Shown: piece after piece, positions 60,584 through 64,000 of the stretch | Layout: each line of letters starts with the position of its first letter | Numbering within the stretch: position 1 is the stretch's first letter | Origin: Prevotellamassilia timonensis | GTDB taxonomy: Bacteria; Bacteroidota; Bacteroidia; Bacteroidales; Bacteroidaceae | Direction of reading: 5' to 3' | Length of the DNA: 64,000 nt | NCBI RefSeq assembly: GCF_900106785.1 | Contig: NZ_LT629844.1 | Span: 109,458-173,457 of the forward strand | The notes under the pieces: model-generated | Databases searched by the model: none | What the model saw: the letters and a program-made list of their open reading frames with translations, nothing else | What the model was told of the DNA's origin: nothing | Translations under genes and position numbers: made by a program

Positions 60584-61339
60584 TCAAAGTAAATCAAGCC
60601 TTTCCTTCAGTTTGCTGAAGTAGCGGCGCGATGCTGTAATTTCGATGTTGTCGAACGGTGGGCACAGGCGGCAGTGTTGCGTGTTATTCTCAACTGCTGC
60701 AAGGTAGTTGAGGTTGATAATGCAAGTGTTGCTTATGCGCACCATGGTCTGGCTGAAGTTGGCCAGGTCGTCGGCCGTAACGCCTTTTTTCAGCACGTGT
60801 ACTGTGCCGTCTGTCAGGGTGAGCACCCACGAGCGTCGTTCGCTTGAGTAGTTGAACATCAGTGCCTCGTCGAGGTTTATGAGCAACAGTTCGCTCACTG
60901 TCTGCATAGCTATTTTGCGTTGCATGGCGTCGCTGCCTATGCGTTGCAGTACGCGCTCGTTCTCGCTTTGTTTCATGCGGTCGATGATGAGGCGCAGCTC
61001 GCTTTGCTTGTACGGCTTGAGCAGATAGTCGAATGCCGATTGGCGTATGGCGTCAATCATGTAGTCGGAAAAGCCGGTGTAGAACACTACCTTGAATGTG
61101 AATGTCACCTTCGAGCGTATGGAGTCGAGAAACTCCAAGCCCGTTTTGCCAGGCACTTCGACATCGAGAAACAGCACGTCGGGTTGTTTCTCAAGCAGTG
61201 GCAGCGTGGCTTCGGCGTATGATGCAAAGGTATACACCTCGGCAAACTCTGGCTGTTGGCGCAGGTCAGTGGCCAATGTCTCGAGTGCTGTAGGGTTGTC
61301 ATCGACAATAAATGCCGTATAGCCTTTGTTTACATTCAT
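60584..61339 (-). CDS. LytTR-type response regulator
   Basis: A DNA-binding regulator of 251 residues. The receiver domain (1-125) has the acidic pocket 'FIVDDN' (10-15), phosphoacceptor D59 in 'DVLFLDVEVPGKTG' and K109-type residue in 'FDYLLKPYKQSEL'. The LytTR domain (about 145-250) includes 'DGTVHVLKKGVTADDLANFS' and 'MVRISNTCIINLNYL'. Its likely partner kinase is the LytS-like protein at the window's end, on the same strand, with a patatin gene and a repeat between. Targets are unknown. Confidence 0.93.
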   Translation of the reverse strand: MNVNKGYTAFIVDDNPTALETLATDLRQQPEFAEVYTFASYAEATLPLLEKQPDVLFLDVEVPGKTGLEFLDSIRSKVTFTFKVVFYTGFSDYMIDAIRQSAFDYLLKPYKQSELRLIIDRMKQSENERVLQRIGSDAMQRKIAMQTVSELLLINLDEALMFNYSSERRSWVLTLTDGTVHVLKKGVTADDLANFSQTMVRISNTCIINLNYLAAVENNTQHCRLCPPFDNIEITASRRYFSKLKERLDLL

Positions 61340-61598
61340 GATTATCTGTCAGTTGTCTACGGATTTAAGAACTACTGCAAAATTACAATGTTTATTTTAT
61401 ATTTTTATCAGCATATTTATACTTGTGTGCATGAGCGGTATGATTTGGTGCATAAGTGGTGCAAATTTGCGCTTATGTGGTATCATTTTATAAGTAGATG
61501 GAGGCTGATGAAGTAGGGATTTGGTGGGCTTGGGGTTGGCGTGTTGATATATTTTCAACACTCAACCATGTTGTTGACGGGTTGACGGACAGCAATAT

Positions 61599-61996
61599 TG
61601 TTCAAAAATTATTGCTGTCCGGTGAAAGTCCAAAGCACATTGTAATGCTTTTGCCCTTACAGGGCGCGACTGCTCCAACACGCGTAAACCCAGGGTGCCG
61701 CTTCGCTTGCCCTGGGCTGAGTGCTCCATTGGGCTTTCAGCCCGCACTTGCACACACGCTTCTACTACACTACAATTAGTAACGAGGCTGTGTATTGGTT
61801 ATAATATAGCCTCTCAACCACGAGCATAGAAATGGCCACTATGATTTTAGCAAGGGCGGCCTGAAAGGCCAATGGAGCACTCAGCCCAGGGCAAGCGTAG
61901 CGACACCCTGGGTCCCCCCGTGTTGGAGCAGTCGCGCCCTGAAAGGGCAAAAGCATTACAATGTGCTTTAGACTTTTACCGGGCAGCAATAGTTAA
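61599..61996. repeat. Inside-out pair of repeat A arms
   Basis: Two family A arms face each other with the normally inner part outside. The left arm (61599-61755) reads from 'attgctgtccggtgaaagtc' and 'aatgcttttgccc' to 'ttgggctttcagcccgc'; the right arm (61848-61996) is its near-perfect inverse. Between them are about 95 bases without a gene. In copies 1-4 the order of blocks is the reverse. Confidence 0.75.
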
Positions 61997-62920
61997 CTAT
62001 AGCGCCCCCTCATTCTCTCTTTCAAAGGCATCGAGCACCTTGTGTGTCTCGGTATAGCCGGCACGGATAATGCGCTCGGCATTGTCGAAGTCGAATACGC
62101 CAAAGCGGTTCATGGGTATGTTTATCGCAATGTCGGGCGGTGTGAGTTTTTGCATGAGCACCGTGTTGCGTTGAATTTGCAATGCCATGGCGGTGGACAG
62201 CAGTGTCATGTAATTGCTGGTGGTGCTGTCGGGCGCAAAAGCCGAAATGAAGCGCTGGAGCGACAACAAACTGCTACGCTCGCGCTCGCGTTTGCGGGCC
62301 AAGTCGCGCACCTCCTCAATGTCCTCGCTGGCGGGTGCACTCACATTGACCGACACGAGCAGGTCGCCCTCGGTGCGCACGGCGCGGTTGAGCGGCAGCG
62401 GATTGACTATGCCTCCGTCGACAAGCACATGGTGGGCCACCTTGATGGGCTTGAACACCGACGGCATGGAGATGCTCGAACGTATGGCGCGGTGGAGACT
62501 GCCCTTGCTGAACACAACTTCGCGCTGTGTGACGAGGTCGGAGGCTATGGCCCGGAAGGGTGTGGGGAGATGCTCTATTTTGGTGTCGGGCACCATTTCT
62601 TTCAAGGCCCGCATCACCTTGTCGCCTTTGACAAGGTAGCTCTTGCTCAGTGAAAAATCGAGCAATGACAGTACTTCGCGGCGTGTGAGCTGGCAAAACC
62701 ATGTTGTGGCGGTGTCGAGTTGGCCGGCACAATACAGTCCGCCAATGAGTGCCCCCATCGAGGCTCCCGCCACGGAACTAATGGTGTAGCCACGCTCGTG
62801 CAGCGCCTTGATGGCACCAATGTGGGCATAGCCGCGTGCGCCGCCGCTCGACAGCACAAGGGCCACCTTGCGGGGTGAGGGGGCTGCAGCGGGGGGGTAT
62901 GATGGTGTGAGTTCGTTCAT
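61997..62920 (-). CDS. Patatin-like phospholipase, RssA-like
   Basis: A predicted serine acyl hydrolase of 307 residues with 'LSSGGARGYAHIGAIKAL' (23-40), nucleophile S54 in 'GASMGALIGG' (52-61) and D168 in 'LVDGGIVNPLPLN'. No signal peptide is visible, so cytoplasmic or membrane-associated action is likely. Its start codon overlaps the stop of the upstream histidine kinase by four bases (ATGA), so the two are translationally coupled. This suggests that the lipase acts in the same response, perhaps on membrane lipids. The right end of a family A repeat touches its stop codon. Confidence 0.88.
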   Translation of the reverse strand: MNELTPSYPPAAAPSPRKVALVLSSGGARGYAHIGAIKALHERGYTISSVAGASMGALIGGLYCAGQLDTATTWFCQLTRREVLSLLDFSLSKSYLVKGDKVMRALKEMVPDTKIEHLPTPFRAIASDLVTQREVVFSKGSLHRAIRSSISMPSVFKPIKVAHHVLVDGGIVNPLPLNRAVRTEGDLLVSVNVSAPASEDIEEVRDLARKRERERSSLLSLQRFISAFAPDSTTSNYMTLLSTAMALQIQRNTVLMQKLTPPDIAINIPMNRFGVFDFDNAERIIRAGYTETHKVLDAFERENEGAL

Positions 62921-64000
62921 TTTCGAGTTGTTGAAGTGTCAAAGTCGTAGTTGGTGGGTATGCACAGTCGCATACGTGTGCCATGATGGGGTGGTGGCAC
63001 ATTGACAATGCTGAAGGTGGCCGCGTGGCGGTTGCGTTGGTTCAGAATTTCGAGTGTGCGTGCTATGAGCCGCAGTCCTGTGCCGGTGTCGCGGCCGGTG
63101 CGTTTGACTTTGCCCGGATTGTAGCCCTGGCCGTTGTCGGTGACGCACAGATGCAGCATGTTGTCGTGCAGTTCGATGGCAATGTGAATGGCGCACTCAT
63201 CTGTCAGCGTGGGGAAAGCGTGCTTCAGCGCATTCTCAACAGGTATTTGCAGCGACATGGACGGCACCAGCCATTGGCTGTGCTCGAGTTGCGACGTCAC
63301 TTGCCAGGTGACGTGCGGCAGGGGGCCCTTGCTGTAATGGTGCAGCTCTACATAGTGGCGCACAAGGGCTATTTCGTCGCACAGGGGCACGGCCACCTTG
63401 CCCGATGTGAGCAGGTTGCCACGCAGCACGTCGATAAGCAGTTCGACGGGTTTGACCAGTTCGGGGTAGCGCTGCAGCTTGGGCAGTACCGTGCCCAGCA
63501 CATTGAATATGTAGTGGGGCGACACGCGGTTGCGCACTATGTCCATGCGCAGTTCGGTAATGTGTTGCATTTGCCGTTTTATGCGCTCCTGTGTGCGGCG
63601 GCGGTAGGTTATAATAATCAGTGTGGCCACCAGGGCCAGCATAATCAGTGCACCAATAATGAGCAGTATGAAGTTTTGCTGCCGCGCGGTTTTTGCCGAA
63701 TAGTCGGCCAGGGCCACTTGTTGGTGCAGCAGTGTGGTGTCGCGTTGGTAGCGTTCACCCATTTCGGTCACATTGTTGCGCGTTTGTTGGCTGTTGAGTG
63801 TGTCGGCATAGCGGTTGGCCTGCTGCAAATAGTGGTAGGCGCGCTGCCACATGCCGTAGCGGGCAGCATAGCGTTGCAGACGGCGGTAGTGCAGCATGAG
63901 GTAGCGTGGCGAGCCTGTGGCAAGTGCCGAATCGTTGATGGCCTGCAGTTGGGTGGCCGCCTTCGATATGTTGCCTTCGGCCAGGCTGAGGTCGGCCAGC
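62917..64000 (-). CDS. LytS/YpdA-type sensor histidine kinase, cut by the window edge
   Basis: The reading frame is open to the last base of the window, so the N-terminus is missing; at least 361 residues are visible. The first visible part ('AEGNISKAATQLQAI', 'GMWQRAYHYLQQANRYADTL') looks like TPR repeats, followed by a membrane helix ('FILLIIGALIMLALVATLII'). Then come the His-kinase region with phospho-His in 'VSPHYIFNVLGTVLPKLQRY' and the ATPase part with 'ENALKHAF', 'VTDNGQGYN' and 'GTGLRLIARTLEIL'. The design (TPR, one helix, LytS-type kinase) is common in Bacteroidetes and pairs with LytTR regulators such as the one at 60584. Confidence 0.88.
   Translation of the reverse strand, partial: LADLSLAEGNISKAATQLQAINDSALATGSPRYLMLHYRRLQRYAARYGMWQRAYHYLQQANRYADTLNSQQTRNNVTEMGERYQRDTTLLHQQVALADYSAKTARQQNFILLIIGALIMLALVATLIIITYRRRTQERIKRQMQHITELRMDIVRNRVSPHYIFNVLGTVLPKLQRYPELVKPVELLIDVLRGNLLTSGKVAVPLCDEIALVRHYVELHHYSKGPLPHVTWQVTSQLEHSQWLVPSMSLQIPVENALKHAFPTLTDECAIHIAIELHDNMLHLCVTDNGQGYNPGKVKRTGRDTGTGLRLIARTLEILNQRNRHAATFSIVNVPPPHHGTRMRLCIPTNYDFDTSTTRK

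Overview
The window reads as chromosome of a Bacteroidales bacterium (Prevotellaceae- or Muribaculaceae-like). The lineage signs are promoters of the Bacteroidetes type (TTTG, 19-21 bases, TAnnTTTG), a PorQ type IX secretion protein, secreted proteins with Bacteroidetes-type C-terminal tails, an UpxY-like NusG antiterminator of capsule loci, a Bacteroides-type fused fucokinase/GDP-fucose pyrophosphorylase (Fkp), and an ISAon1-like ISL3 insertion sequence. No rRNA gene, intact tRNA or CRISPR array was found. Genus and species cannot be fixed from the sequence alone.

Layout. 1-5.2 kb is a decayed, AT-richer tail of a capsule locus: a complete two-ORF IS with long terminal inverted repeats, a broken P-loop NTPase gene, a frameshifted MNT nucleotidyltransferase with a DUF5958 partner, WecB, a tRNA-like remnant and a short nucleotide-sugar dehydrogenase. 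5.7-13 kb carries the UpxY-like regulator, a full-length UDP-glucose dehydrogenase and a membrane-bound CapD/WbpM-type dehydratase, separated by repeat-filled spacers. 14-24 kb holds a patatin-like lipase, three peptidases (Xaa-Pro aminopeptidase, bleomycin-hydrolase-type C1 peptidase, secreted subtilase), a TonB-dependent receptor and ferritin. 24.6-28.6 kb is a phosphorelay pair: a hybrid histidine kinase with REC and HPt domains and a sigma-54 activator. 29.5-44.9 kb contains secreted proteins (low-complexity protein, discoidin-domain protein with a small downstream ORF, Ser-type sulfatase, GH29 fucosidase, GEVED protein), GlmM, a PadR/PspC pair and an EamA transporter. 45-60.2 kb is mostly housekeeping: PurA, TatD, a cytidylate kinase-polyprenyl synthase fusion, PorQ, Fkp, agmatine deiminase plus N-carbamoylputrescine amidase, and MnmA. 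A three-gene DUF4160 cassette sits between PorQ and the kinase fusion. The end (60.6-64 kb) has a LytTR regulator, a second patatin and a LytS-like kinase that runs off the window.

How it fits together. The fucosidase, sulfatase and Fkp suggest that host-type fucosylated, sulfated glycans are trimmed and the fucose is reused as GDP-fucose for surface glycans. WecB, Ugd, CapD-like enzyme and GlmM supply other nucleotide sugars. AguA and AguB form the agmatine-to-putrescine route.

The most unusual part is between the genes. At least six families of palindromic repeats fill nearly every spacer, and some are nested in each other. One family (four copies) has a long central hairpin with a conserved seven-base loop, flanked by short direct repeats in inverted arms. 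Two of its copies also carry the same perfect 17-bp operator-like palindrome and consensus promoter, but only one still has the small gene behind it. Another family supplies the -10-like box of glmM, purA and fkp. A third resembles a reused terminator behind four secreted or exported proteins.
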